Shown here: piece after piece, positions 46,212 through 58,457 of the stretch
Numbering within the stretch: the stretch's first letter is position 1
Layout: the number at the start of each line of letters is the position of its first letter
Source of the DNA: Datisca glomerata
Lineage: Eukaryota; Streptophyta; Magnoliopsida; Cucurbitales; Datiscaceae
Assembly: GCA_003255025.1 (NCBI GenBank)
Contig: QANY01012059.1
Location: 434,001-498,000, forward strand
Direction of reading: 5' to 3'
DNA length: 64,000 nt
The notes under the pieces: generated by a model
Told to the model about the DNA's origin: nothing
Database searches by the model: none
Seen by the model: only the letters and a program-made list of their open reading frames with translations
Position numbers and translations under genes: made by a program

Positions 46212-47637
46212 GTGGAAGCAAAATCAGTTGAGGGGACAGTGGAATTATCGATGAACTCAGTAGTGGGTTTTACTACTTCTCACATGATGAAGCTCACGTG
46301 CAAGATCGGAAGCTTCCCGGTGACCGTTCTCATCGATTGTGGAGCCACCTATAGCTTTATTGCCTTAGATATTGTTCACCATTATCATTTACGCCTCACA
46401 CCTACCACTTCATTCAGAGTAATGCTTCGAACGGGGTGTTTAGTGAGTACCAAGGGCATATGAAATGGTTTGGCGGTATCTCTTTTGGAGGTAGAAGTGG
46501 TGGATGACTTCCTTTCTTTGGAATTGGGGAGCACAGACGTAATCTTGGGGATGCAGTGCGTGACCAAATTAGGGGTGATGCAAGTTAACTGGAAGATGTT
46601 AACAATGAAATTTCAAATTGGGCAAACTACGGTAACACTTCGAGGTGAACCAAGCTTATGTAAGACTCAGATTTCACGTAGAGTAATGATGCGGGCAGGG
46701 AAAAGGAGGAAGGCTCTTTTAGTGATTCTCGAGAAATTACGGACTTTCTGAAGCAATTCTCTCACATTATGGAGTTGCTGAATGGATTACCCCCACATCA
46801 AAATATGGATCACCGGATTCTTTTGAAGGATGAGGCAGACCCGGTTTCGGTGATACCTTACCATTACCCACAAATCCAAAAGGCTTAGATTGAGAAGTTG
46901 GTTGGGGAAATGTTAGCAGTCGGCATTATACAGCCTAGCCATAGTCCGTTCTCGAGCCCATACATATTGGTTAAGAAAAAAGATGGGAGTTGAAGATTTT
47001 GCATGGATTATCACGCACTAAACCGAGTTACGGTCCTCGACAAGTTTCCCATACCCGTGATTGATGAGTTGTTGGATGAGTTGTTCGAAAGGGTGTTTAC
47101 TAAGCTGGATTTGAAGTCGGGGTACCACCAGATTCAGGTCAGAACACACGAATATGGGTCAGTCCTTCGAACATTCCTAAGACATCTTTCATAACACACG
47201 AGGGACACTACGAATTCCTAGTTATGCCTTTTGGACTTACCAACGCCCCAACTACTTTCCAAGCCTTGATGAAAGAGGTATTCAAGACTTATTTATGAAA
47301 ATTTATATTGGTTTTCTTTGATGATATTCTGATTTATAGTTTGACTATGGGGGACTCGCTGCTTGTAAATGGGAAGAAATGCATGTTCGGTCAGGATGAA
47401 TTAGAGAATTTTGGACATATTGTTTCCACACGGGGGTGGCAGTAGATCTGAAGAAGGTTAAGGCCATGGTGGAGTGTTCGATTCCCAAGAATTTGTGTGA
47501 TTTGAAGGGATTTCTCGGCCTTACCGGATATTACCGGAAGTTTGTCCATAACTATGGCACATAGCAGCTCCTTTGAAAAATCAATTGCGCAAGGATAATT
47601 TCAGGTGGAATGAGGAAGCTCAAAAGTCCTTTGACTC
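46212..47637 (+). pseudogene. Ty3/gypsy protease, reverse transcriptase and RNase H start
   Basis: Protease: MKLTCKIGSFPVTVLIDCGA and TYSFIALDIV (usual D-S/T-G is D-C-G), then [57 protein letters not shown], then in other frames [20 protein letters not shown] and VFFDDILIYS (catalytic DD present). Frames change several times. The RNaseH tether ends near the WNEEAQKSFD codons at the junction. Confidence 0.88.
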
Positions 47638-49693
47638 TACTAGACAAAAGAGTTCCTGCAAAGTTTCAGGCTGAAGCCGTGAACACTGCGGTTTACATTC
47701 TGAACTGATGTCCAACCATGGCCATTCAAAATAAAACACCAATAGAAGCTTGGAGTGGAATAAAGCCTTCGGTAAGTCATTTTAAAATTTTCAGTTTTGT
47801 ATGTATATTCACTTACCAACAGAGAAAAGACATAAATTGAAAGAAAAAAGTGAAACATGCATATTTCTTGGATTTAGTTATGAATAAAAAACATATAGAT
47901 TATATAATCATGAAATTGACAAGGTAACTATCAGTAGAGATGTAATGTTCAATGAAAAATCTTGTTGGAATTGGGAGGAGAACAAAGTGGAGGGCTTGCC
48001 TCCCGTAGTTGAAGATGCAAATTTCAAAGCTTCTCAATTGTTGGAAGATCAAGCCGATAAAGGTTTCCAACAATCACCAAATGTTTCTCAACCTTCTTCT
48101 CCTGAGTTTCCTCTGAGGAGAACAAGAAGATTATCAGAAATTTATGAATTGTGCAACTTCATTGCTATTGAATCAGGAACGTTTGAAGAAGCAAGCAAGC
48201 ATGAGATATGGGTGAAGGCGATGCAAGAAGAAATTGATATGATTGGAAACAATCATACATGGGAGTTTGTGAAGCGGCCAAACGACAGAAATAATTGGAG
48301 TGAAATGGATTTATAAGACAAAGTATCATCCTGATGGGACCATACAGAAGAACAAGGCCAGAGTAGTTTGCAAAAGGCTATGCGCAGCAAGCTGGTGCTG
48401 ACTTTAATGAAATTTTTGCTTTAGTTGCAAGGCTTGAGACAGTTAGAGCATTAATCGCCTTAGCTGCACAAAAGAAATGGTTCCTTTATCAACTTGACGT
48501 AAAGTCAGCTTTTTTAAATGTTTACTTGACTGAAGAAATATATGTAGAGCAGCCGTTGGGACTTATTGTGACAGGAGAAGAAGACAAAACTTACAAGCGA
48601 AAAAAGCGCTCTATGGACTCAAGCAAGTACCACATGCATGGTATAATCAGATTAATCAATACTTTCTGATAAATGGTTTTGGTAGAAGTGAAAATGAGGC
48701 TACCTTGTATGCCAAGATAAGAGGTGAGCCAGATATCTTGATTAAATCATTGTATGTTGATGAATTGGTAACCATCGGAAGCAGTAAAAGTGCTGCAAAA
48801 TTTTAAAGATGATATGCTAAAGACGTATGAAATGAATGAAATGGGTTTAATGCATTATTTTCTTTGAGTGCAAATACGTCAAAGTGATAGAGGAATTTTT
48901 CTATCGCAAAGAAGGTATACTGAGAATGTCCTCAATAAGTTTAACATGTACGGGTACAAAGCTATTGCCACTCCATTACTAGTCAATGAAGAATTAGTCA
49001 AAGAGGATGGAACTGCAAAGACGAATGGTTCAATGCACATAAGCTTGATTGGATCGAAGTCTTTTGTATCTCACTGCTACATGACCAGACATGATGTTTG
49101 CAGCAAGTCCATCGTCCAGATTCATGCAGAATCCAAGTCAACTTCATTTTGGCATAGCAAAAAGTGTTCTACCTTACTTGCAAAGGACTCTTGATTATGA
49201 AGTAGTAGAAAACCCAAAGTTGACTGGGTACACAAATAGTGACTGGGTTGGATCGATACATGATCAGAGAAGCACTTTAGATTATGTGTTTTCTTTTGGA
49301 AACGTTGTATTCTCATGGGCATCTAGAAAACAAAAGGTTGTTGCTGAAGCTGAATATGTTGCAGCATCACAGGCAATATGGCTAAGGAGAATTTATAAAG
49401 ACTACAACCAAAAGCAAGAAGATGATGCCACCGTACTTTTCTATGACAACAAATTTACCATTTCTATTGAGAGAAATCCAATCAGCCATGGAAAAACAAA
49501 ACATATCGTTATCAAGTACCACTTCATCAGAGAAGCAATTGAAAGTAATCACATTAAGTGGGAGTATTACCGAATAGATGACCATATTGCAGATATTTTT
49601 ATCAAGGTGCTACAAAAAGAAAAGTTTTACTACTTGAGGGAGCTTCTTGGAGTAATTAGAAAAAATGCATTAAGGGGAAGTGATGACAAGTAA
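47638..49693 (+). pseudogene. Family B copia pol end: integrase tail, RT, RNase H (copy B2)
   Basis: Begins inside integrase (LLDKRVPAKFQAEAVNTAVY) and repeats the content of 42717-44630, including the same TGA in place of an Arg codon (ILN*CPTMAIQ). RT again has YVDELVTIGSS. It keeps the ~40 bp lost from B1 near 43735. RNase H: FSWASRKQKVV, AEYVAAS, FYDNKFTISIERNPISHGKT, then DHIADIFIKVLQKEKFYYLR and ELLGVIRKNALRGSDDK with stop TAA at 49691. Several frame changes upstream. This is the true 3' end of family B. Confidence 0.9.
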
Positions 49694-49957
49694 TGCATTT
49701 TCTTAGAGAGTTAATGTTCTTAGTCGGTGTTCTTTATTGAAGTTTGATGTTTTGCTAATTAAATAGTCCTCATGATGGACAAATCGGTACCTATAATAAT
49801 GTGTACTCATGTGGCATTTGATGGCAAGCAAAAAAAAAAAAAACATTTGAAATAAAAATATAGTTTCTTCCTAAACACGCGTGTATGAGCATTGTTGTAG
49901 CATCTCAACATTACCCAATTTCCATCTATCGGCATTCTAAGAATCAAATTTCCAACA
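49681..49957 (+). repeat. Family B 3' LTR (277 bp)
   Basis: Starts TGATGACAAGTAATGC after the purine tract AAGGGGAAG and ends TTTCCAACA. It matches the 5' LTR at 27855-28049. The pol stop codon lies 11 bases inside it. The start rests on TG and the purine tract. Confidence 0.78.
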
Positions 49958-50089
49958 TATTTTAAGGGTATTCAAATTTTTACCGAAACAAACCAAAAAT
50001 AACTGTTTCTCTTGATTTTATTGGTATCTATGGTTCGGTTCAACTGTGTGAAAAAACCAAAAATTTGGTTCGATTAGAAAGTTTAGGCC

Positions 50090-50716
50090 TTGTTTGGCTG
50101 TCAGTATTGGACGATACTAAAAACTGAACAATATTATTTTAGTACTGTCATGTATTTGGTTTGACAGTCTGTCCGGATTAATTAATACGGTGAGATTAAA
50201 TAGTACTCATATCACCGTATTATCTAATAAAGTTATCATCACTGGGACTCGGCGAGACTAAGAGACAGAAAAATATTTCAAATCTGCATGTTAATAAAAC
50301 TGAAAGAATATTTTACTTATGAGATTTTAATGTGATGATTTCATGTCAGGATTTTGAGTTTAAATTTTCTTTTGATAGGCTTTTTTCACATATTTATATA
50401 ATATTCATATTTTATTTAATAATTGAATGTATCTATTAATATTATTCTATATATATTTTAAATAATGGAATGTATTAAATATTAAATATTTTTTTGTGAT
50501 ACGAAATGTAAAATAACGTGTAGTTTCAGGAATAAATGATAAACGATAATTTTACAATTTAGTATTATCATGTACAAAATATTGTACAAGTAGTACCATT
50601 TTTTAACTGATATAACACTAACATTGGACTGCAGTATTTAATCTAATATAATACAATACAATCTAATCTGATAAATTTAATATAATATTATTCTGATTGC
50701 CAAACGAAATCTTAAT
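50090..50716. mobile_element. hAT-like non-autonomous element (MITE-like)
   Basis: The left end TAGGCCTTGTTTGGCTGTCAG and the right end GCCAAACGAAATCTTA, read inward, form an imperfect inverted repeat built on TTTGGC, a common form for plant hAT MITEs. The interior is AT-rich with repeated AGTACTGTCA/AGTATTATCA motifs. I see no clear 8-bp duplication. Confidence 0.45.
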
Positions 50717-51371
50717 ATACAAGTTTTTAAGCGACCGAAACCACCCTTAAATGACGCGGTTTTTAATAGTAGGGAGGCATATATAAAGCCAATTATTTCC
50801 AGTCATCAATACTTGTTTAGAACTATTTGTTGCATTTGCTGATCCCGGTTTCTGACTATGTTAACTGCAGTGGTTCTGTTTGGCCAGACAGCTTAAGCAC
50901 TTTTTGCCAATTCAAAGACCAGTTAGAGGTCAAAAGTTGGCTCTCTTTCTTCTACTCTTCTTTTTTTTTTTTCGAATTTTGAAGGAATGGAAGTACTGAA
51001 AAATACATGGTTAGGGTCAGACCAGCTTATCTTTTGTTCTTTTAACTATGAAAGCTAATTGAATGAGATGTCCCTACTGCATGTTTCTCTGACAATTTTT
51101 TTATCATTTATTGAGGGGTCATTACCATTACCTGACTTTAATTCACTGTCGCAGAGAGCAACTGTCAAATTAGATTTGGACTCAAAGCTGTTTTCAATCC
51201 ATCATATGACAATTGTCATGGTGCACTTGTTTGAAAACAACTTGTGCTTCTCAATGCAACAAATTGCAGGTGTATATATGTATTATATAATACCTCATAT
51301 ATATGTATCATACTTCATATCATAAAACTTGTATTAAATTTTCTAGTTTATAAGGTTACTTCACATATCTG
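50717..51371. other. Intergenic; one exon-like segment of unknown origin
   Basis: 51155-51269, between CGCAG and GTGTA, could be an exon: RATVKLDLDSKLFSIHHMTI, then VMVHLFENNLCFSMQQIAG. I do not recognise the protein. A TATATAAA lies at 50770-50777 and a CT-rich tract at 50940-50972. Nothing else supports a gene. Confidence 0.3.
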
Positions 51372-52542
51372 TGTTAAAAATAGTATATTGTATTATAAGA
51401 TTAAATGAAAATAATAATAATATAACAATTTTGTAAATATATTAGTCACGACAAGTAAATAATGTAACTGTAGAAAGTAACGTAAATATGTTACAAAATG
51501 TAAATAAAGTATCTACCAATGTTAAACAATACAGACAGTCACAGAGTAACGAAACAATAAGAAATCAAACCGAGTCTTGTTTGCACAGTTTCCTTAAAAC
51601 AGTTACGCCCATCACTTGTGGTACTAAGGTTGATAACGACGTTTGTTTCCTAAGATAAAACGGTTTGAGGCAGCTGAAGAGTACCCAACTTCACCACCTT
51701 GATCGAATTAACTTGTCAGAATTCTATCACCAGAGTAACAATGTAAAACTAAGACTTGAACCGGAAAACAAAACCATCGACGGAATCGGAAATAGACTGA
51801 ACCAGACCGAACTGAAACTGAACCAGAATTAAACCTGACTGAAATGAAACCGAACCGAGCCGAACCAAAAAATCAAACTAAGAAAACTTGAAGAAAAAAT
51901 AAGTAAAAACGTGGAGAACAAATATTGAGAATAAAAGAGAGCTTGAAAGTTTATTTGGTGTGTAAAATGAGGTGGGGAATGCCTCATTTTATACTACTTA
52001 TGAGGGATGTATGTAATAAAAGGTATTTAACCCATTAAAAGGCCATTTAATAAAAAAATTAAGTCCAAAACATTTTTTATTTAATTTGCAAAAATAAAAA
52101 ATATTTTAGGCCTTAATTTACAAGATTATTCCATATTCCATAACTTTTGAGCTTCTTTTGAGTATAAAAAATAAATCTGGAGCAAAACAAAACCTATTGG
52201 CCCATTTAGAGGTGGTACATATAGAGAGGCATCTAGTCTTATCAAGTTACCACCCTTGATACTAGTATCTCAATATATATCATTCCAAACTTTCATCCAG
52301 TTCCAATGTGAGATTTCTACAATTACCTCATATTTTTTCATTCTCATTTAGCTCACTTTAGGAGATAATTGCTCATTCATCTCAAACCCAATTTTGACAA
52401 ATTAATGGTCGATTTTGATGTACTGACGGAGGAGAACCCAAATATCCAAAGACTCTTACATTTTTACATAGTGGGTCCCACCTAAAAATTTGTCCAAAAT
52501 TGGTATACAAAAATGGTGTACAAAATACTCAATATTCTAACG
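51372..52542 (-). repeat. 3' LTR of the minus-strand copia element (1171 bp)
   Basis: Starts TGTTAAAAATAGTATATTG on the plus strand and ends near TATTCTAACG. It matches 57370-58457 (GTTTGCACAGTTTCCTTAAAA and GTTTATTTGGTGTGTAAAA shared). The adjacent TTCCCCAC (52544-52551) is the polypurine tract on the minus strand. Segment 51770-51870 is rich in GAACCGAAC repeats. Confidence 0.85.
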
Positions 52543-53136
52543 ATTCCCCACATGAATGACAACTGACAACCAACGACACAACATACATGGTGATATAATT
52601 CTACGTTTTGAAACATGTATAGGATATGTAGGTTTTATCCTTTGAACATTCCCTTATGTAAATATGTTTACTTTACTAGCTGACTAGTAGACACGATGTC
52701 TTTGAAATATTTGGCCTTTTATGTAAATGATGACATACTACACACAAGAGTCATCGTAACATAGTTCAGTTCTCATGATTATGTTCGTTTTGGCCATGAA
52801 CATCCTCCTGGTTCTACAAGAGTTTCTAAAGAATTGTGCCATTACAATTCCTATAGAAGTGGCTCCACTTCACTCTCACATAGGTGATCTCTTAATTTAA
52901 GAGTGAACTCGCATTACTCTGCTCAGATCTCACCATTCTTTATGCATAAGAATCATTAAAAGCTCAGCTTAACCTAATCTCCAATGAGTATCACTGTTTT
53001 CATCATAAGGATGGATAAGGAAAATCCCCATAGTGATCCAGCTTAAGTTTGTACAATTAGGTTGTCCCTTTGAACCTAGATCTTGGGATCTTCAGTCAAC
53101 TAGGTTGGGTTTCTTTTGTATCAACTTATTTATTTT

Positions 53137-53475
53137 TTATGTAGGCTTTAGTCTCATTCTTATCGATGAATTTTGAACTAACTCTCGATTTAACCCTTTG
53201 GTTATTGGATTCGCAATGTTATCCATTGACTTCACATAGTCAAGAGTGATAACCCCTGTCAAGAGTAGTTGTTTAATGGTATTATGTCTATAAAGAATGT
53301 ATCTAGAATTATCATTATACATATTATTTTGTGCTCGTCCAATAACACTTTGACTATCACAATGTATACATATTGGTGGCACAAGCTTTGTCCATCGAAG
53401 AATATCCTCTAGGAAATGGTGTAGCCACTCAGCCTCCTCACCATATTTGTCTAAAGCTATAAGCTCAGATTTCAT
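53137..53475 (-). pseudogene. Copia RNase H of the minus-strand element
   Basis: MKSELIALDKYGEEAEWLHH, ICIHCDSQSVIGRAQNNMYN and ITLDYVKSMDNIANPITKGL are the RNase H acidic motifs (Glu in KSE, Asp in HCDS) and the usual DP.TKGL end. The 339-bp frame is open, but it is separated from RT by stops. Confidence 0.9.
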
Positions 53476-53479
53476 AGAG

Positions 53480-54690
53480 GATCTAGCTATAACTATCTGT
53501 TTTGAGGATTTTCATGCAATAGCAACTCCTCTTAGTGTGAAAACATACCACTAGTAGATTTCATATTTTTCTTATCAGATATCCAATTTGCATCAGTGTA
53601 TCATTCTAGGACCGCTGGATATTTTGAATAGTATAGTCCATAACTCTGAGTATATAGTAAGTACCTCCGTACTCTCATAATGGCTTTCCAATATTCAGCT
53701 CTAGGATTACTCGTGAATCTTCTTAGTTTACTCACTAAATAGGCTATATCAGGTTTTTACAACTCACTAAGTACAGTAGACTACCTATCACTCCAGAGTA
53801 TTCTACTTGAAAGAAACTCTCACCTTTATTCTTGGACAAATGTACACTTGTATCCATCAATGTTTTTGATTCACTAGTGTCATCTTTGCTAAATTTTTCA
53901 AGAATAGAATCTACGTAATGAGTCTGACTTAAAATAAGTCCATCTGGTGTTCTTTTGATTTTTATTCCCAATATGACATCAGCAAGTCCCATGTCCTTCA
54001 TATCAAATCTAGATTTTAACATATCTTTCATAGATTTGATCATTTTATCTTTACTCCCAATGATAAGCATAACATAGATACGTTTATCACATTCATTGAT
54101 TTTAAATCCAATTGACATCATGTGACTATCAAATTTCTCATGCCATTGTTTTGGTGCTTATTTCAAACCATACAATGGTTTGACTAATTTATAGACTTTC
54201 TTTCATTGCCAAGGAGTGAAAAACCCTTCCGGTTACTCCATGTAGATTTCTTCTTCTAAATCTCCATTTAGAAAGGCTATTTTCATATCTATTTGATGAA
54301 CTTCAAGATTTCATAAAGTTGTGATTGCATGTACCAGCCTAATGGAGTTTATTCTCGATACCGAATAATATGTATCACTATAATCAAGACATTCCTTCTG
54401 TCTGTAGCCTTTAATTACAAGCCTAGCCTTGTATTTATTGATTGATCCATCGGCTTTCATCTTCCGTTTGAAAATTTATAACTAGGTGAAAGATCCACTA
54501 ATTCTCAAGTATGATTTTGTAAAATTGAAACAATTTCACTCTTAATGGCCTCTTTCTAAAAAGGACATCCATTGAAGTTCAAAGTTTCAATCATATAAGT
54601 CAGAAAATCAGGACCAAAAGATATTTTATCCTAACTCTTTTACTCCTTCTGGGTTCTTTCTCGACTTCTTCATCAGATTATCTTCTTCAT
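53480..54690 (-). pseudogene. Copia reverse transcriptase of the minus-strand element
   Basis: Minus strand with several stops: MDMKIAFLNGDLEEEIYME near 54290, then KLVKPLYGLK and WHEKFDSHMMSIGFKINECD. The open piece 54121-53744 continues KRIYVMLIIGSKDKMIKS, SRFDMKDMGLADVILGIKI and DGLILSQTHYVDSILEKFSK. The expected YVDD before MLIIGS is missing its two Asp codons, so the polymerase active site is lost. Confidence 0.88.
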
Positions 54691-55963
54691 CAGATTATCT
54701 TCTTCACCAATAGTCTCAAGAAGTCTTTTTGAAGAGTTTGGCTCTTCCTTAGATTTGTAAGGAAATACATATTCAAAGAATGATGTATTCCTATCGTATT
54801 CTTGTGAATCTCAAGTTTGCTAGATTCGTACACAAGGAACCGACACTCGCTACTGTTATTTGCATAACCAATAAAAATATAATAAATAGTTTTTGGTCCT
54901 ATCTTCACCTTTTTGGGTGTAGGTTGTATCACCTTAGCCATCCTCACATTCGTAAGTATTTGTATGAAGATTTTTTACTTTTTCATAACTCATATGGGTT
55001 CATATCCTCTTTCTTTTTGGTATCTTATTTAAAAGATAGTTAGCTGTCAAACGGCTTCTCCCCACATGTTCTGAGGTAATCCAGAACTGATCAACAATAC
55101 ATTCATCATTTATTTCTGTGTATAGTTCTTACACTCAGCAACACCATTAGATTGAAATGAATAAGGTGATGGGGTTTCATGTATAATACCATGTTAAGCA
55201 CAAATCTCAACAAATGAGGACTTATACTCAACACCCCTATCACTTCTTAGCACATTAATTTTCTTATTAAGTTGACTCTCAACTTCATTTTATGGAGAAT
55301 AAATTTCTCTACAGTTTCATCATTGCTCTTTAGCAAACATACATAACAGTATTTTGTGCTATCATCAACGAAAGTAACAAAATTCTTATTACGACCTCTT
55401 GTTTGTACAGTTTTAAAATCACATAAATCAAGTGGTCCGGTGTTTCTTTCAATATTTTGGAATGACGACCTCGTTAATTTTACCTATACACAAGTTTCAC
55501 ACTTGTAATTGAAATGAATATGAAATGTTGGTATATGACCCAAGTTAATTAATTTACGTAAAGTATCATAATTAACATGACCTCCTCTACCATGCCATAA
55601 ATTGGAAGACTCAAGCAAGTAAGCAGAAGAACTAACTTTATTAATATTGGGTTTGACCAAAGTCATAACATTGAGTTTGAATATTTCGTCACTCATATAA
55701 CCCTTACCAACATACATTTCACTTTTAGACAAAACAATTTTGTTTGACTCAAATATCATACGAAATCCATGATCATTAGGCAGTGAACCAGACACAAGGT
55801 TCTTCCAGATTTCAAGTACATACAGTACATTGTTCAGAGTCAATTCCTTCAACACCACTTTTCCTTGGCCTTTGATCTTAGAGGTGGCCGAATTCTCCAT
55901 GAAATGCTTCTCTCCATGCTCAATAGCTTCAAAGGTAGAAAATATCTCATTGTCAGAACACAC
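54690..55963 (-). pseudogene. Copia protease end, pre-integrase and integrase of the minus-strand element
   Basis: Frame 55963-55484: KIKGQGKVVLKELTLNNVLY, NLVSGSLPNDHGFRM and SSNLWHGRGGHVNYDTLRKL (GAG pre-integrase, His-rich). It ends in CETCV at the zinc region. The integrase core follows with stops; ESNGVAE is readable near 55140. The C-terminal region 54947-54690 has KVIQPTPKKVKIGPKTIYYI and FIGYANNSSECRFLVY. Confidence 0.88.
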
Positions 55964-56119
55964 ATGGTGGGTAGCTCCAGTGTCAATCTACCATTCCTTT
56001 GGATTTGATCCATCCATGTTGACCTCAAAAATCACTGCTGAAAGGTTAATATCAGAATTGTCTCGAGCAACGTTGTCAATTACATTAGTCTCCTTATTTC
56101 TCTTAGGCAGTCTACACTT

Positions 56120-56948
56120 AGATGATTTGTGACCCAACTTGTCACAATTATAGCACTTGCCTTAGAACTTTGGTTTCTTAGAAACCCCTCCTTTAGGTTT
56201 TAGCTTGTTTGGACCATTTCATTTGTTGTTGGTCTTTTTGACTTTAAAACCTTGACCATGCTCCACAATATTAGTCTTTGTTATAGCAACATGGTTTGAC
56301 CCTCTTCTTTCGGATAGCCTATTATCTTCTTCGATTCGAGATCGAATAATAGATACTCGATGCTCATTTTCTTTCGTTTGTGCTTGAGATGTTTCTGAAA
56401 TCCTTCAATCTATGAGGAATTTCTTAATAATACAAGTCACTTGAAATGACTCACTCAGCATGAATCTCTTGCATGATTTTTTTTCTTGCACTTGACTTAT
56501 TACCGTTTTAGAATCCCCCATTTTAAACTCTAGAAAGCAGAATGTTTCTTATCACCTGCATCATCAATTTTGTACTTTCATTCAAGAGATTCTCATAACT
56601 CCTTTGTTGTTTTCTTGTCAGAATCAACATTATACAATGAATCAACAAGACCATTGATTATGTAATTTCTACATAAATAATCAGAATGTTTCCAAGCATC
56701 AATAACACTGATCGTTTGAAAATCATGCTCATCATCATTAAGCTTAGGAGCATCTTTAGTCAAGCATTTTTGCCAGATTTAGCGTTAGATAGAAGAGCAA
56801 ATTTTGTTGCCACCTTTTGAAATTCAGACCATTAAATTTCTTAGGTTTCTCTCCATAAGAAATAGGCATAGGCATATGCATTGGTGCCATACGAGTAACA
56901 AGGGTCACAACAGGATTCTACAACATTGTTGTTGGTTTCAGTTGCCAT
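56120..56948 (-). pseudogene. Copia gag of the minus-strand element
   Basis: ATG at 56948 (minus) opens MATETNNNVVES. Decayed UBN2-type gag follows with stops, and ends with an intact CCHC zinc knuckle KCYNCDKLGHKSSKCRLPK at 56160-56104. The knuckle is the clearest evidence. Confidence 0.85.
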
Positions 56949-57369
56949 TTTTCCTTATCTGAATTATAAATCAGAATTGTATCAACACTTTAAAAATTAT
57001 AATATTTTCTCAGACGAAAATATTCTAATTTTTCAAAAATAAACCAAATAGCACTTTTACAGATAACTGTTAAGGCGAACTGGCAGGGTCTTAGACCCAA
57101 TCCATGACCAGTCATTCTCAATAGTGTTCAGTTCCCAGGTAAATGGAGGGACGAGCCCACTTAAATTTCAATTTTCTAGACAGAACTTCTCTGTATAGTT
57201 ACTTCCAGTTTCAAAATTTTGAAAAATATTTATAATAAAATGTTTAGGTTGAGAAAATCCAAATCGGTTTCCAAAATAATTTTTGGACAATTTTTTAAAA
57301 CCAAATTAATTTCTACAAATTAATCCTATAATGAAATCACTTGTATAGACGTAACTTTTTTACGATCGT

Positions 57370-58457
57370 TGAAAATATTGTATTGCATTATAAGATTAAA
57401 AATAATAATAATACAATTTTGTAAATACATTAATTACAGGTAAATGATATTATTATTGAAAGTAAGTACATAAGTAGTTACAAATTGTAAATAAATATTT
57501 ATCAATGTTAAAACAATACGGACAGAGTAACAAAATAATAAAAAATCAAATCGACTCATGTTTGCACAGTTTCCTTAAAACAGTTACGCCCCCTCACTTG
57601 TGTTACTAAGGTTGATAACGATGGTTGTTTTCTAAAATAAAATGGTTTGAGACAGCTAAAGAGCACCCAACTTCTACCATCAGAGTAACGACACAAAACC
57701 AAGACTTGAATCGGAAAATAAAGCCGTCGATGGAATCAGAAATAAACCAAACTGGACTGAATCGAAACTGAACCGGACTGAACAAGAAAACCAAACTAAG
57801 AAAACTTGAAGAAAAATAAGTAAAAACGTGGAGAACTAATATTGAGAGTAAAATAAAGCTTGAAAGTTTATTTGGTGTGTAAAAATGAGGAGGGAAATGC
57901 CTCTTTTTATACTACTCATGGTAGATGTATAGTAAAGGGTATTTAACCCATTGAGAGACCATTTAACAAAAAAAATTAAGTCCAAAACATTTTTAATTTA
58001 GTTTACAAAAATACAAAATGTTTTGAGCCTTAGTTTACAATATTATTCTATATTTCATGACCTTTGAGATTTCTATGAGAAGAAGAATTAAATCTGGTGC
58101 AAAACACCATCTACTGGCCTATTCAAAGATTGTCCATATAAAGAGAGCATTTAGCCTTATAAGGTTATCACATTTGATACTAGCATCTCAATATATATCA
58201 CTTCAACCTTTCATCCATTTTCAAAGTGAGATTAATACAATTCTCTCCTATTTTTTCATTCTCATTTAGCTCTTTGAGAAATAATTTCTCATTCATTCCA
58301 AAGCTAATTTTGATAATTTAATAGTCGATTTTGATGTACTCGCGTAAGAGAACTTAAAAATTCAAAGACCTTACACTTTTTCGCAGTGAATCCTACCTAA
58401 AAAGTTGTGTAAAATTGATCTATGAAAATATTGTACAAAATATCCAAATTTCTAACA
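57370..58457 (-). repeat. 5' LTR of the minus-strand copia element (1088 bp)
   Basis: On the plus strand it runs from TGAAAATATTGTATTGC to TTTCTAACA, i.e. TGTTAGAAA...CA on the minus strand. It is the partner of 51372-52542. The primer site that should follow near 57360 is not the Met type. Confidence 0.85.

Larger units (their letters stand above)
44631..47637 (+). mobile_element. Truncated Ty3/gypsy element inside family B
   Basis: 5' LTR 44631-44980, decayed PBS, gag, protease, RT and the start of RNase H. It stops at about 47637 without integrase or 3' LTR, where a second copy of family B pol begins. Confidence 0.85.
27855..49957 (+). mobile_element. Ty1/copia family B element, split and rearranged by nested insertions
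   Basis: Family B starts with a truncated LTR (27855-28049), PBS and gag, and ends with RT/RNaseH, a purine tract and a complete LTR at 49681-49957. The two LTRs match. Between them are a family A copia element in gag (28554-37486), a duplicated block of family A and B sequence (38061-41434), B protease to RNaseH (41435-44630), a truncated gypsy element (44631-47637) and a second copy of the B pol end (47638-49693). Confidence 0.8.
51372..58457 (-). mobile_element. Full-length but decayed Ty1/copia element (about 7.1 kb)
   Basis: LTRs at 57370-58457 (5') and 51372-52542 (3') flank, on the minus strand, gag, protease, integrase, RT and RNaseH in normal copia order. The LTRs align along their length but carry many differences, so the insertion is old. 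No clear target duplication remains. Confidence 0.9.
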
